Shown here one piece after another: positions 8,317 to 16,647 of a DNA stretch of 64,000 bases. The stretch comes from JdFR-22 sp964534325 (GTDB taxonomy: Archaea; Halobacteriota; Archaeoglobi; Archaeoglobales; Archaeoglobaceae). The notes beneath the pieces were generated by a model. The model was not told the origin of the DNA, made no database searches, and saw only the letters and a list, made by a program, of their open reading frames with translations. Made by a program: the position numbers and the translations under genes. Numbering within the stretch: the first letter of the stretch is position 1; every line of letters begins with the position of its first letter. The stretch is taken from the NCBI GenBank assembly GCA_964534325.1, contig CAZHOR010000015.1, positions 5,545 through 69,544 of the forward strand, read 5' to 3'.

Positions 8317-9252
8317 ATGCAGGAATCCAATTCCAATTCAAATTCGAACCACGCGATAGCAACAGGAATGGAAAACCCGTATCTACCTTATCTGGCGAGG
8401 ATAGTGGATATCAAGCAGGAGACAACAGGAGAGAGAGCAATAAAGACGTTCACCGCGGAGTTTCTGGACAAAGACATTGAGAACAACTTCACTTTCCGTC
8501 CCGGACAAACTGTAATGGTATCCATTTTTGGCCGGGGAGAGAGCATGTTCGCCATCTCCACATCACCCACCAGAGATAAGATCCAGTTCAGCGTTATGAG
8601 AGTGGGCAATGTAACTCTGGCCCTCCATCAACTTCAAGTAGGCTCTGTAGTGGGGATCAGAGGCCCCTTTGGCAATGGCTTTCCCGTAGAGGACTGGCAC
8701 GGGAAGAACATAGCCCTCATAGGCGGCGGTATTGGGATCGCTCCCCTGAGGTCCGTACTGCATTACGTTCTGGATGAAAGAGATAAATTCGGTGATGTCA
8801 GCCTGTTCTACGGGGCAAGAACATCCAATGACCTCATATTTAAGGATGAAACGGATGAGCTTCTCACCAGAGATGATATTGATGTAAGATTATCCATTGA
8901 TGTGGAAGAAGAGGGATGGTACAGCGTCAACTGGGACAATCCGGCCCAAACGGACTACCCTTCTGGGACCAAGCACTTCAGCGGATTTGTTCCAATGGTG
9001 GTAATGGCGGTGAAACCAGAAGCAGAGAACGCCATAGCGGTCACTTGCGGTCCCCCCATAATGATAAAATTCGTGGTACAGAATTTGGAGGAGTTAGGCT
9101 TCAAAGAAGACCAGGTATTCACCACGCTGGAAAACAAGATGAAGTGCGGTATAGGCAAGTGCGGGAGATGCAATATAGGCTCGGTCTATGTATGCCATGA
9201 TGGACCAGTATTCAGATACGATGAAATAAGAAAACTGCCTCCAGACCTCTAA
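8317..9252 (+). CDS. FAD/NAD(P)-binding oxidoreductase of the AsrB/HydG family (FlxA-like)
   Basis: A 311-residue ferredoxin-reductase-like protein. An FAD domain (FRPGQTVMVSIFG, ISTSPT at about residues 60-86) precedes the NAD(P)-binding GGGIGIAPLRS (about 138-148) and YGARTSNDLIF. A C-terminal CGIGKCGRCNIGSVYVC binds a [2Fe-2S] cluster, as in PyrK. GGAGG at 8306-8310 fixes the ATG. Residues 3-11 form an odd Ser-Asn repeat. It closes the four-gene operon and is the likely NAD(P)H entry or exit point. Confidence 0.85.
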   Translation: MQESNSNSNSNHAIATGMENPYLPYLARIVDIKQETTGERAIKTFTAEFLDKDIENNFTFRPGQTVMVSIFGRGESMFAISTSPTRDKIQFSVMRVGNVTLALHQLQVGSVVGIRGPFGNGFPVEDWHGKNIALIGGGIGIAPLRSVLHYVLDERDKFGDVSLFYGARTSNDLIFKDETDELLTRDDIDVRLSIDVEEEGWYSVNWDNPAQTDYPSGTKHFSGFVPMVVMAVKPEAENAIAVTCGPPIMIKFVVQNLEELGFKEDQVFTTLENKMKCGIGKCGRCNIGSVYVCHDGPVFRYDEIRKLPPDL

Positions 9253-9279
9253 ACGTAATGCCGCACTGTAACTTTCTTC

Positions 9280-9885
9280 CTACCTTTTTGGGTGGTTCAG
9301 AATAAAGAACAATTTTTCCTCAGCCCTCGAAATCTTTAGTGAGAAAAAATCGTTTATCACAGTATCAGGTACTTCTGCCGCTATTTGATGGGCGTTGTCC
9401 AGCTCAACGGCCTTGCTTCTGGAGATTATTTCTGAGCACCCTTCTGTAATACCGTTTTCCAGTTCCCTGAGCCTTTTTAATCCTTCACACCCGATTCCGT
9501 AATCCTTGAAATTGAGAGCCAGAGGAAAGAATTTGCAGCCCTCGGGCCTTACAGGGTATATGGAGCACATATTGTATGAGAGAAATGGGCAGGGCGCCAG
9601 CACTTGACCGTTATCTCTAACTCTGCTTCTCAAATAGTTCTCTTGGATTTCTTCTGTCTTAAGGTTCAGGTGGTCTCCAATTTTGGGTAGGATCGCTTCT
9701 CCGATTGGAAATCCTATTTGTGAGCAGCACCTGCCACAGCTCTGGCACACAAAAGGTATGTTAAGAGTAAAACGACCTAAATTAGGATAATAACCCTTAA
9801 CGCGCTGATAGAGGATGATGTCCTGAGGAGATAATATTTCCACAGATCCAGAGCTTTTTATTTCGGCTTTATTCTTTATATGCAC
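9280..9885 (-). CDS. YkgJ-type cysteine cluster protein
   Basis: A 201-residue protein with the zinc/iron-chelating pattern CQSCGRCCSQIGFPIGE at about residues 47-63, then CPFLSYNMCSIYPVRPEGC at about 98-116. This arrangement defines the YkgJ/UPF0153 family of presumed metal-cluster proteins, for which no substrate is known. It is convergent with the Flx operon, 27 bases apart, so it is not part of it. Confidence 0.8.
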   Translation of the reverse strand: MHIKNKAEIKSSGSVEILSPQDIILYQRVKGYYPNLGRFTLNIPFVCQSCGRCCSQIGFPIGEAILPKIGDHLNLKTEEIQENYLRSRVRDNGQVLAPCPFLSYNMCSIYPVRPEGCKFFPLALNFKDYGIGCEGLKRLRELENGITEGCSEIISRSKAVELDNAHQIAAEVPDTVINDFFSLKISRAEEKLFFILNHPKR

Positions 9886-10006
9886 TACACGTAACTTATC
9901 ACTGGAGAATATTAATATTTCCGTTTGTTATAATTTATAATTAATAAATTTTTATTTAGCTATACATATCTCAGTTGACTTAGAATTTATTTAAAAAAAC
10001 CTTCAA

Positions 10007-10582
10007 TTAATTGATCAATCGGTTAACTGACTTATTATATATTTCTTCAACCAGCTCATAAGTCTTATTTTCGTCTTCTCGCAACCCGTCCAGCTCATGC
10101 TGGATCCTTAGTGTCTGGTCTCTAACTATTTGTATAAACTCTTCGTCCCCTAACTCATCCTTTACTTCCAGTGCAGTTATTAAGACAGCAAGAGGATTTC
10201 TGAGCTTATCTGAGGACGTTTCAAATCTCCTCAAGTTCTCCGCAAGTTGTTCGATTATCACTTTCCTATCCTTTTGGACATTTTTCAGCTGTGATTCGAT
10301 CCTTCTCTTGGGGAATATGATCAAAGGAGATACGAGAATGACCAGCAGACTGGCATCAAGGATGTTTTGAGCAACAGAAGTGCGGAATAGCATTCTTGCA
10401 TTTATCATGGAGTTCAAGAACTGAGTGTAGATAATATTGAAAGATGTGGCCTGTAGTATAGCCAGAACTGCCAGCTCTGTGGCAAATACGGTAGATAATA
10501 AGAGTAGTATTAGCCAGGTTTCCTCTCCGATATTTATCTTCTTTTTAACTATATTTAATAGACCTGGGACAACTTCTTTCAT
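10007..10582 (-). CDS. Short membrane protein with histidine-kinase-like helical region and no ATPase domain
   Basis: A 191-residue protein with hydrophobic segments at about residues 22-48 and 70-90, then a basic FPKRR stop-transfer and a long helical C-terminus containing SSDKLRNPLAVLITALE. That stretch matches the LRNPL part of a kinase phosphoacceptor helix, but Asp stands where His is expected and no HATPase domain follows. Both the membrane part and the last ~75 residues resemble the protein at 19065-21557, which has PAS and GAF domains between them. It looks like a trimmed paralogue. A role as a dimer partner is inference. Confidence 0.6.
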   Translation of the reverse strand: MKEVVPGLLNIVKKKINIGEETWLILLLLSTVFATELAVLAILQATSFNIIYTQFLNSMINARMLFRTSVAQNILDASLLVILVSPLIIFPKRRIESQLKNVQKDRKVIIEQLAENLRRFETSSDKLRNPLAVLITALEVKDELGDEEFIQIVRDQTLRIQHELDGLREDENKTYELVEEIYNKSVNRLIN

Positions 10583-10728
10583 TCTCTATCATTATCATAA
10601 TGGAAAACATAAGTAAATAAATGATATATATTCAGCCATGATGAGATTGTTCACTCAGTTTAAGTTTGTCTTTTGTCTTAATTGATAATATAACCTCTGT
10701 GGTACTTTAGAGAAAAGTTTTTACCTCG

Positions 10729-10738
10729 CTTATAAAAG
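10729..10738 (+). promoter_or_regulatory. TATA-like box for the DUF1646 gene
   Basis: CTTATAAAAG lies about 45 bases before the likely ATG at 10779, predicting a short leader. Confidence 0.45.
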
Positions 10739-10778
10739 ATGTAGCACAAACCCTTATGTGAAAGGCTGAGTGATACAG

Positions 10779-11861
10779 ATGGCCACTGAGGTAACAGGAA
10801 TACCAGAGGAACCTGTGATGCATATTGCAATTGGATTGCTCATCATTTTCGTATTAGTGCTGGTTTTACCCTTTAAATCCCGGAAAGTTGAGGAGAATCT
10901 GGAGCCATTCTTTCTGATAATGGGCATTCTTGCAGTGACTATCTCTGGTGTATGGAGCTTTGGTTTAATTGAAGAAGCGGTTATAGCTCCCGTAAGTATT
11001 GGTGGGCTACCCATAGGTATTTTTCAGGTAGTGCTTATTGCTGGGTTGGTCATCTACAAGTTCAACCGGCAGATCTATTCTGGTCTCATTAAGGCAATGG
11101 ATAAGCTGGGAATCTCCAAATTCATCTTCATCATGATCCTGACCCTTGGTCTGACCTCCAGCCTGATATCGGTCATTGTTGCTGCTGTAATCCTGGTAGA
11201 GGTAATTGCGGCTCTACCCCTCAGCAGAGAGAAGAAAATCGATTTAACTGTAATCACCTGCTTTGCCGTGGGATTCGGCGCTGCTTTAACCCCAGTTGGA
11301 GAGCCTTTATCCACCATAGCGGTTGCCAAATTGAAGGAGGATTTCCTGTTCTTGTTTAAATTACTGGGTGAATACGTTATCCCGACGGTTTTTGCCCTCG
11401 CTGTTTTTGGAGCCATATATGCCGGAAGACACTCGGGAGAAGCCCAGGTGCCCGAGTACACTGAAAGCCTGCGCACAGTCATAAGGAGAGCTATAAGGGT
11501 CTATATGTTTGTCGCAGCCCTCATGCTCCTCGGAGGGGGACTAGCTCCACTGGTGGAGTGGTACATCATTAAAATACCGGCTCAGGTGCTCTACTGGGTG
11601 AACATGATATCTGCTGTCCTGGATAACGCCACTCTGGCCGCAGCAGAAATCGATCCCCAATTGAGCATTGCTCAGATAAAAAGTGCTCTCATAGCCTTGA
11701 TAATATCCGGCGGTATGTTGATCCCGGGGAACATCCCCAACATCGTTGCAGCCGGCAGAATCGGGATAACCATGAATGAGTGGGCCAAAAGAGGACTCCC
11801 TATAGGTATGGTGTTGATGGTGATATTCTTCGTCATATTAATGCTGGAAGGTGTACACTAA
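10779..11861 (+). CDS. DUF1646 family predicted cation transporter
   Basis: A 360-residue membrane protein with about ten hydrophobic segments and the family pattern GFGAALTPVGEPLSTI (about residues 166-181), similar to arsenite/sodium antiporter-like folds. A C-terminal NIPNIVAAGRIG repeats this helix-turn style. Substrate is unknown. An in-frame GTG at 10770 is an alternative start. It stands alone, ahead of ftr. Confidence 0.75.
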   Translation: MATEVTGIPEEPVMHIAIGLLIIFVLVLVLPFKSRKVEENLEPFFLIMGILAVTISGVWSFGLIEEAVIAPVSIGGLPIGIFQVVLIAGLVIYKFNRQIYSGLIKAMDKLGISKFIFIMILTLGLTSSLISVIVAAVILVEVIAALPLSREKKIDLTVITCFAVGFGAALTPVGEPLSTIAVAKLKEDFLFLFKLLGEYVIPTVFALAVFGAIYAGRHSGEAQVPEYTESLRTVIRRAIRVYMFVAALMLLGGGLAPLVEWYIIKIPAQVLYWVNMISAVLDNATLAAAEIDPQLSIAQIKSALIALIISGGMLIPGNIPNIVAAGRIGITMNEWAKRGLPIGMVLMVIFFVILMLEGVH

Positions 11862-11895
11862 AGCAGTTTGACCGAATCGCCGAATCGGGCAGAAG

Positions 11896-11905
11896 AATTA
11901 TAATA
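11896..11905 (+). promoter_or_regulatory. TATA-like box for ftr
   Basis: AATTATAATA is centred about 25 bases before the ftr ATG at 11926. With no Shine-Dalgarno site in between, the message is probably leaderless. Confidence 0.5.
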
Positions 11906-11925
11906 CCATGAAGTAACTTTAATTC

Positions 11926-12828
11926 ATGGATGTAAATGGTGTGGAGGTTGAGGATACCTATTGCGAGGCATTTAGTGGTGTTTACTCCAGATTCATTATA
12001 ACTGCCAAATACAGATGGCTGCTGAAGAAAGCCGTATCATCTGCAACAGCACTTCCCTCCACTGTTTTCGGGGAGTCTGAGGGAGGTCTGGAGAAATGGT
12101 TATCACCTGAAGAAACCCCTGACGGTAGATTAGGGGCGTTTGTTCAGATATGGGTGGCCAAATCCAAGAATTATCTTGATACCCTTACTAGAGAGATGGG
12201 AAAGAGGATAAGGCAGGGGATACTGGTTGTTCCCACTACCCGGTTATTCAACGCTACCCACAGCGATAACCAATTTGATGCTGAGCTCAATGTGGGCAGA
12301 TGCGGTGATGACTACGAGTGGGAAGAGGACAGGTGGGGGAGAAAGGTCATTGTGGTCCCCATAATGTTCGGCGAGTTCGTAATAGAGCGTTTCATTGGTT
12401 TCGATGAGGGAATAGCCGGAGGCAATATATGGTATTTCTGCGAGAGCGAAGACGCAGCTCTTGAGGCCGGTGAGGCTGCTGTGGAGAGCTTGAAGCAGGT
12501 TGATGAGGTCATAACCTCATTTGATGTGTGCTCGGCGGGCTCCAAGGTCGAAACTAAGTATCCGGAGATAGGGCCCACGACCAACCATCCCTATTGCCCC
12601 ACTCTGAAGGGGAAGATCGAGGGGTCAATGGTTCCTGAAGGAGTGAGAGCCATTCCGGAGATAGTTATAAATGGTGTTGATCTCCACAGCGTTAAGAAGG
12701 CCATGAAAACATGTATTGAAGTAGGGAGCAGGGTCGATGGAGTGACTAAGATCTCCACAGGCAATTTTGGAGGGAAACTCGGTAAATACCACATACACCT
12801 TGGAGACCTTCTAAAAGAATTCAGTTAA
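11926..12828 (+). CDS. ftr: Formylmethanofuran:tetrahydromethanopterin formyltransferase
   Basis: A 300-residue Ftr, the usual length. It transfers the formyl group between methanofuran and tetrahydromethanopterin in methanogenesis, reverse methanogenesis and other archaeal C1 pathways. The N-terminal VEDTYCEAFSGVYSRFIITA, TALPSTVFGESEGG and the late GPTTNHPYCPTL region are characteristic. No other C1-pathway gene is in the window, so pathway direction cannot be decided. A small conserved-looking gene follows after 24 bases. Confidence 0.96.
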   Translation: MDVNGVEVEDTYCEAFSGVYSRFIITAKYRWLLKKAVSSATALPSTVFGESEGGLEKWLSPEETPDGRLGAFVQIWVAKSKNYLDTLTREMGKRIRQGILVVPTTRLFNATHSDNQFDAELNVGRCGDDYEWEEDRWGRKVIVVPIMFGEFVIERFIGFDEGIAGGNIWYFCESEDAALEAGEAAVESLKQVDEVITSFDVCSAGSKVETKYPEIGPTTNHPYCPTLKGKIEGSMVPEGVRAIPEIVINGVDLHSVKKAMKTCIEVGSRVDGVTKISTGNFGGKLGKYHIHLGDLLKEFS

Positions 12829-12852
12829 CGATGGTGCTGGAGTGTGAAAGAC

Positions 12853-13212
12853 ATGAGCGATAAGGTGAAAGAGTTTGTGAGAGGCACGTTGGGTTGTGAG
12901 TGTCCGGAGGAAGTCTTTGAAAAAATAGAAGTCGATCCTGAAGTCAGGGTGGGAGATTATACTATTGATAGGAGAATAAACGTTGGTGACCGCTTATTGA
13001 TCTACATGGTTGACGGAGACGACCTTCAGGAGGAAGACCTAAAGAAACTGATGGTATCTGGAAAGGAAGAAAGAGATACTAAGGGCTTTAACCGCTTCCG
13101 CATGGTCGTATTGTCGGATATTGATACCGATCTGGAAGGGTTGCACAAGCTAGCAGAGAGTTATGAGAAAGTTCACGTTCATCAGGTAAGTAGTGATTCG
13201 GTCCATTTTTAG
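12853..13212 (+). CDS. Uncharacterised 119-residue protein downstream of ftr
   Basis: I do not recognise a function. The protein is acidic, begins MSDKVKEFVRGTLGCECPEEVF with a CxC pair, and ends in a strand-rich region (RFRMVVLSDID, EKVHVHQV) without membrane segments. GGAGTG about ten bases upstream supports the ATG at 12853; a GTG at 12844 is in frame. It follows ftr closely and may share its transcript. Its stop codon overlaps that of the DUF502 gene by four bases, tail to tail. Confidence 0.7.
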   Translation: MSDKVKEFVRGTLGCECPEEVFEKIEVDPEVRVGDYTIDRRINVGDRLLIYMVDGDDLQEEDLKKLMVSGKEERDTKGFNRFRMVVLSDIDTDLEGLHKLAESYEKVHVHQVSSDSVHF

Positions 13213-13790
13213 GAGCGGGTAAACCCTCCGGAGATTATTACTTTAATGGCATCTTCAATGGCCATATCTAGATATATCAGATCCTCTTCAGGCACCAGGA
13301 GAACATAACCGGATGTGGGGTTAGGAGATGTTGGAACGAACACGTTTACCGTCTTTTTACCTATCATCTTATCGATCCCGAAGACTTCTGCCCCGGTGGT
13401 GAACCCCAGAGCATAAACCCCTTTACGGGGGAACTCCACCAGAACAACTCCCTTGATCTTCTCCGTTTCTGACACCAGTATTGCCTTGCTTGCTTCTTTG
13501 GTTGCAGTGTACACTGTCCGCACGAAGGGGATTCTCTGCATCATGTTCTCTACGCTGGCAACTATTTTGTTCCCCAGGGTGAATCTACCTATTATTCCTA
13601 AAATGAATATAAGGGCGATTAAGAGTAACCAGCTCAATCCCGGAAAATAGAACCCCAGCCCCTTGACCACCAGAGGTTTGATGAGGTCATCTATATAATT
13701 GAATGTCCAGTATACAATAAATATGGTGGCGGAAATAGGGATGAAAATCAATAGACCGGTGAGGAATATACTTCTTAGCGCCGACATCAA
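13209..13790 (-). CDS. DUF502 family membrane protein
   Basis: A 193-residue protein with two N-terminal membrane helices (about residues 8-28 and 53-75) and a soluble C-terminal domain containing MQRIPFVRTVYTATKEA and FVPTSPNPTSGYVLLVPEED, which is the DUF502 signature. Function is unknown. It stands alone between the ftr pair and an AT-rich region. Confidence 0.85.
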   Translation of the reverse strand: MMSALRSIFLTGLLIFIPISATIFIVYWTFNYIDDLIKPLVVKGLGFYFPGLSWLLLIALIFILGIIGRFTLGNKIVASVENMMQRIPFVRTVYTATKEASKAILVSETEKIKGVVLVEFPRKGVYALGFTTGAEVFGIDKMIGKKTVNVFVPTSPNPTSGYVLLVPEEDLIYLDMAIEDAIKVIISGGFTRS

Positions 13791-14063
13791 ATCCTATTAG
13801 ATGATACATCTATAAAAAATATGTTATAGAGCAGAGAGCAGTAGTGCGTTCAAAATTAGCGGGGGTTTGAAAGGAGTTATATGATTAAAATTCGTGGGTC
13901 AATTCGATATTAAAGTAGTTATGCCGTGATATTACATTAGTGCTGGTGATTTGAGCATTTGAGCAGTAAATTTTTAATTCGTTATCACTTTAAGGGTCTA
14001 TCTAAATTAAGTTAACATTATTAATCATGACAAAATTTATAAACACAGGGGTTAAAGATTATA

Positions 14064-14145
14064 GTGGCCACCCCTAAGACTCTAACCGACTACCTCCTCC
14101 CAAACCTATTATGTTCATTTGTGGGGTGGCTCTTATCCTCTATTT
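14064..14145 (+). ncRNA. Candidate hairpin RNA A with C-rich loop
   Basis: GCCACCCC at 14067-14074 pairs perfectly with GGGGTGGC at 14123-14130, closing a 48-base unpaired loop. A TATA-like box ATTTATAAAC at 14035-14044 is about 25 bases upstream of the stem, the spacing expected for transcription starting at its foot, and a T-rich tract follows. The loop holds ACCTCCTCCC, which includes ACCTCCT, the sequence of the 16S rRNA 3' end. It is conspicuous as GC-rich in AT-rich surroundings. Expression is unproven. Confidence 0.42.
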
Positions 14146-14286
14146 CCTTGCAGGAAATTATCAATTCTACCATTATCATAATTAAGATTATTAATATAAT
14201 ATGATATTTAGACTATCAATTTTCTATAATTATGATAAACATTACTGCTATTATAATGAGTATAAGGAGAATTATATAAAATGATA

Positions 14287-14300
14287 ATATTTAAATATTC
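14287..14300 (+). promoter_or_regulatory. TATA-like box for the small ORF and UbiA gene
   Basis: ATATTTAAATATTC predicts initiation near 14318, just before the GGGTGAT Shine-Dalgarno site of the 22-codon ORF at 14331. Confidence 0.45.
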
Positions 14301-14330
14301 AATTTGAGATGGTTATCATGGGGTGATTAC

Positions 14331-14399
14331 ATGAGGAAGAAGGATAAGGATAAGGAAGCTGAGGAAGTAATGAAGAAGGTTAGACTGTATATAGGTTAA
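14331..14399 (+). CDS. 22-residue small ORF directly ahead of the UbiA gene
   Basis: The peptide is MRKKDKDKEAEEVMKKVRLY plus two residues, highly charged and probably helical. GGGTGAT at 14320-14326 gives it a proper Shine-Dalgarno site, a TATA box stands at the right distance, and its stop codon abuts the ATG of the next gene with no gap. It may be a leader peptide coupling translation, or the stub of a decayed gene. No relative is recognised. Confidence 0.45.
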   Translation: MRKKDKDKEAEEVMKKVRLYIG

Positions 14400-15305
14400 A
14401 TGAGTAACTATTCTTTTATTAACTTTTTATTATCTTTAAGCAAACTCTCAACAACTCCAAGGACAATTATTTATCCATATCCACTACTTGCATTAATGGC
14501 CTTCTCTCTTTCTGGAGTCTTTAACGTTATACTTTTAATCAAGGCAACATTAATCTCCTTCATTTTTTATGCAGGTATAAATTTGTGGAATCACGTAAAC
14601 GACATTAAAGAGGATACTTTGGCGGGAAAAAAGACAATTATCATAGAAAACTCAGAAAGAAGGAGAACAGCTGTAGCAGCCCCAATCATATTATATTGTA
14701 CATCTTTTTTGCTAACTTTTTTCTGGATTGGAACTAAATTTGGGATTTTAGCTTTTCTGGGGGCTGCATTCTCAACTTGGATTTACTCTGATAGAATAGC
14801 TATTGGCAGGAAATTTAGAAGGTGGAAAGGTCATTATGCTACAGAAATTTTGGCTTATATTATTTTTGCTCCTTCGTTTACTTTATTAATATGGATGGTT
14901 TTTGCCCCTGTTTCAATAACAGGTATTGCATTTTCAATTTTTATAACATTCTTTTTACTTGCCGGAACTTTCCTTAAGGATATAAAGGATATCAGTAGTG
15001 ACAGAATTGCAGGTTTAAATACCTTGGGGGTTGTTTTTCCGACTGAAACTCTTTTAAAATCGTCTTTTCTATTATTTACATTTTATTATTTATCAATTTT
15101 ATTATTTTCCTTGTTTGGTTGGCTTCCTCTTTTATGCATATTTTCTGTAGTTGCGTCTATTGGCCTCATATACACAGTGAGACATTTCCTGCTTAATGAC
15201 TGGAGAATTACAGCCAAAGAAGTAAAACCTCTCATGCTAATGGCTCGTTCGAATATACTCTCTATTACAATCTTGATACTAATGGGTTTCACTCAAATTC
15301 TATGA
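14400..15305 (+). CDS. UbiA-family prenyltransferase
   Basis: A 301-residue protein with about eight membrane helices and both Asp-rich motifs of the family: NHVNDIKED (about residues 63-71) and DIKDISSDRIAGLNT (about 195-209). UbiA enzymes attach polyprenyl groups to aromatic or glycerol acceptors; the acceptor cannot be read from sequence. The coding sequence is much richer in A/T than most neighbours, suggesting foreign origin. Its 3' end overlaps the convergent FIST gene by 17 bases. Confidence 0.8.
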   Translation: MSNYSFINFLLSLSKLSTTPRTIIYPYPLLALMAFSLSGVFNVILLIKATLISFIFYAGINLWNHVNDIKEDTLAGKKTIIIENSERRRTAVAAPIILYCTSFLLTFFWIGTKFGILAFLGAAFSTWIYSDRIAIGRKFRRWKGHYATEILAYIIFAPSFTLLIWMVFAPVSITGIAFSIFITFFLLAGTFLKDIKDISSDRIAGLNTLGVVFPTETLLKSSFLLFTFYYLSILLFSLFGWLPLLCIFSVVASIGLIYTVRHFLLNDWRITAKEVKPLMLMARSNILSITILILMGFTQIL

Positions 15306-16647
15306 GTGCAGAGGTACCACTTAGATTTACAAAAAGCCGATCTTCTATCTCACTTAGATATTTTCTTTCAGATGAATTTACAATATATGCTGAAGGAAAT
15401 GATGAAAAAACCCCAAAGAAAGATTTACTTTTCTTAGTTATTACCTCTTTTAGCTTAAAGACCTCTCCACCGAATGACATAATTGCATTTTGATCAATTA
15501 CAAAAAAATCAAATCCTGTTAATTCCTTTTTCTCAAAAACTCCCCCAAAAACTCTGATACCGCCTTTATAATATTCAGCACAAAATGCCGCGTCATCATA
15601 AAAATTGTCAAGTTCGAAAAGAGAAGGGTATATGCTCAAAGGATAGCTAAATAATCCCAAAAGGGAAGCTCCAAAGGTTACTTTTGAGATAAAAGCAACA
15701 CCGTATGGGGTTGCCATCTCTAGTTGCCCATTTTCGACTTTTTTAAGGAAGTCATCTTGTTCTAAATCTTCAAAACCGCTTTTCATCTTTTTTAAGAATT
15801 CTACGGGTTTTAAGCCATCGATTTTCCCTATAGCAACATTCTTTTTTGTAACTCTTACTTCCTCTGTGTTGGGGAAATACTCTTCTACTGCATTAAATGT
15901 GCTTTTATAACTTTCTCCTCTCTCCGGGAAAACGTCATGAAATAAAGTATTTAGTTTCCCTTTGAAACACATAGTCGCAATTCCATTTTCTATATTTTCG
16001 TAATTGGCTAGGATAAGAGGGGTATTAGATGATGCTTCAAGAGGCATAAGGTTCATCCCCAAAATTGGTGTTCTTTTCCCTGTTTTCTCTGAAATCGTTT
16101 TTAATGTTCTATCAATAGGGTAAGCCATCTTTTTCTCATCTAAGTATTTAGAGTAAGCTTCTAAAGCTTCCACACCCTTTATGTTGTCTTTGTTCTTTAT
16201 AAATGAGCGGTAATAATTTTTATCATTAAAGAAGAAACGCAAGAAATCTAATTTACCTGGAAAATAAAAGGCGGGGAACATCAACAGAATAGAATCCCAT
16301 CCTTCACCAATCTTATCTCCCAGCTTCTCCACAGTTTCAGTAGCCGAATCCTCGTTGGCCCAGAATACCTCCACTTCGCCATCGAACTCCGCCAGCAGTA
16401 TGGATACTCCTCTGGTCCATATCTCGTCCTCAGCAATATATCCCTCCACGATACAACCCAACATCTTGGCGTGGGGGTAATAGCTCTCCAGCAATTCGTT
16501 AAAATCTTCATAGGCTTTCCAGGTTCCCGCGGTCAAGAACAAGAACAGAAAACTGGGATTTATATTCGACTCCCTTAATTTCTCCTTGATCTGGTGGAGA
16601 GCTTCCTGGGTATCGTTTGATGAAGAATAGATTACTTCAGTCCTCAT
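15289..16647 (-). CDS. FIST-domain sensory protein, composition split within the gene
   Basis: A 452-residue protein resembling FIST N plus FIST C ligand-sensing domains: a C-G-(I/V)-V-E-G-Y-like MLGCIVEGYIAED near residue 75, GMNLMPL in the middle, and late FCAEYYKGGIRVFGGVF. ATG 16647 overlaps the Roadblock stop by four bases (ATGA), so it is the last gene of a coupled three-gene operon. Bases 16290-16647 have ordinary local codon use, whereas about 15289-16270 are strongly A/T-rich like the UbiA gene, suggesting recombination inside the gene. Confidence 0.7.
   Translation of the reverse strand: MRTEVIYSSSNDTQEALHQIKEKLRESNINPSFLFLFLTAGTWKAYEDFNELLESYYPHAKMLGCIVEGYIAEDEIWTRGVSILLAEFDGEVEVFWANEDSATETVEKLGDKIGEGWDSILLMFPAFYFPGKLDFLRFFFNDKNYYRSFIKNKDNIKGVEALEAYSKYLDEKKMAYPIDRTLKTISEKTGKRTPILGMNLMPLEASSNTPLILANYENIENGIATMCFKGKLNTLFHDVFPERGESYKSTFNAVEEYFPNTEEVRVTKKNVAIGKIDGLKPVEFLKKMKSGFEDLEQDDFLKKVENGQLEMATPYGVAFISKVTFGASLLGLFSYPLSIYPSLFELDNFYDDAAFCAEYYKGGIRVFGGVFEKKELTGFDFFVIDQNAIMSFGGEVFKLKEVITKKSKSFFGVFSSFPSAYIVNSSERKYLSEIEDRLFVNLSGTSALIEFE

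Larger units (their letters stand above)
13791..14330. other. AT-rich intergenic region with a possible small RNA
   Basis: About 540 bases of strongly AT-rich sequence with no supported protein gene. The notable content is the GC-rich inverted repeat at 14067-14130 with a TATA box before it. The remainder shows only A/T tracts and the promoter of the following small ORF. Confidence 0.6.
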
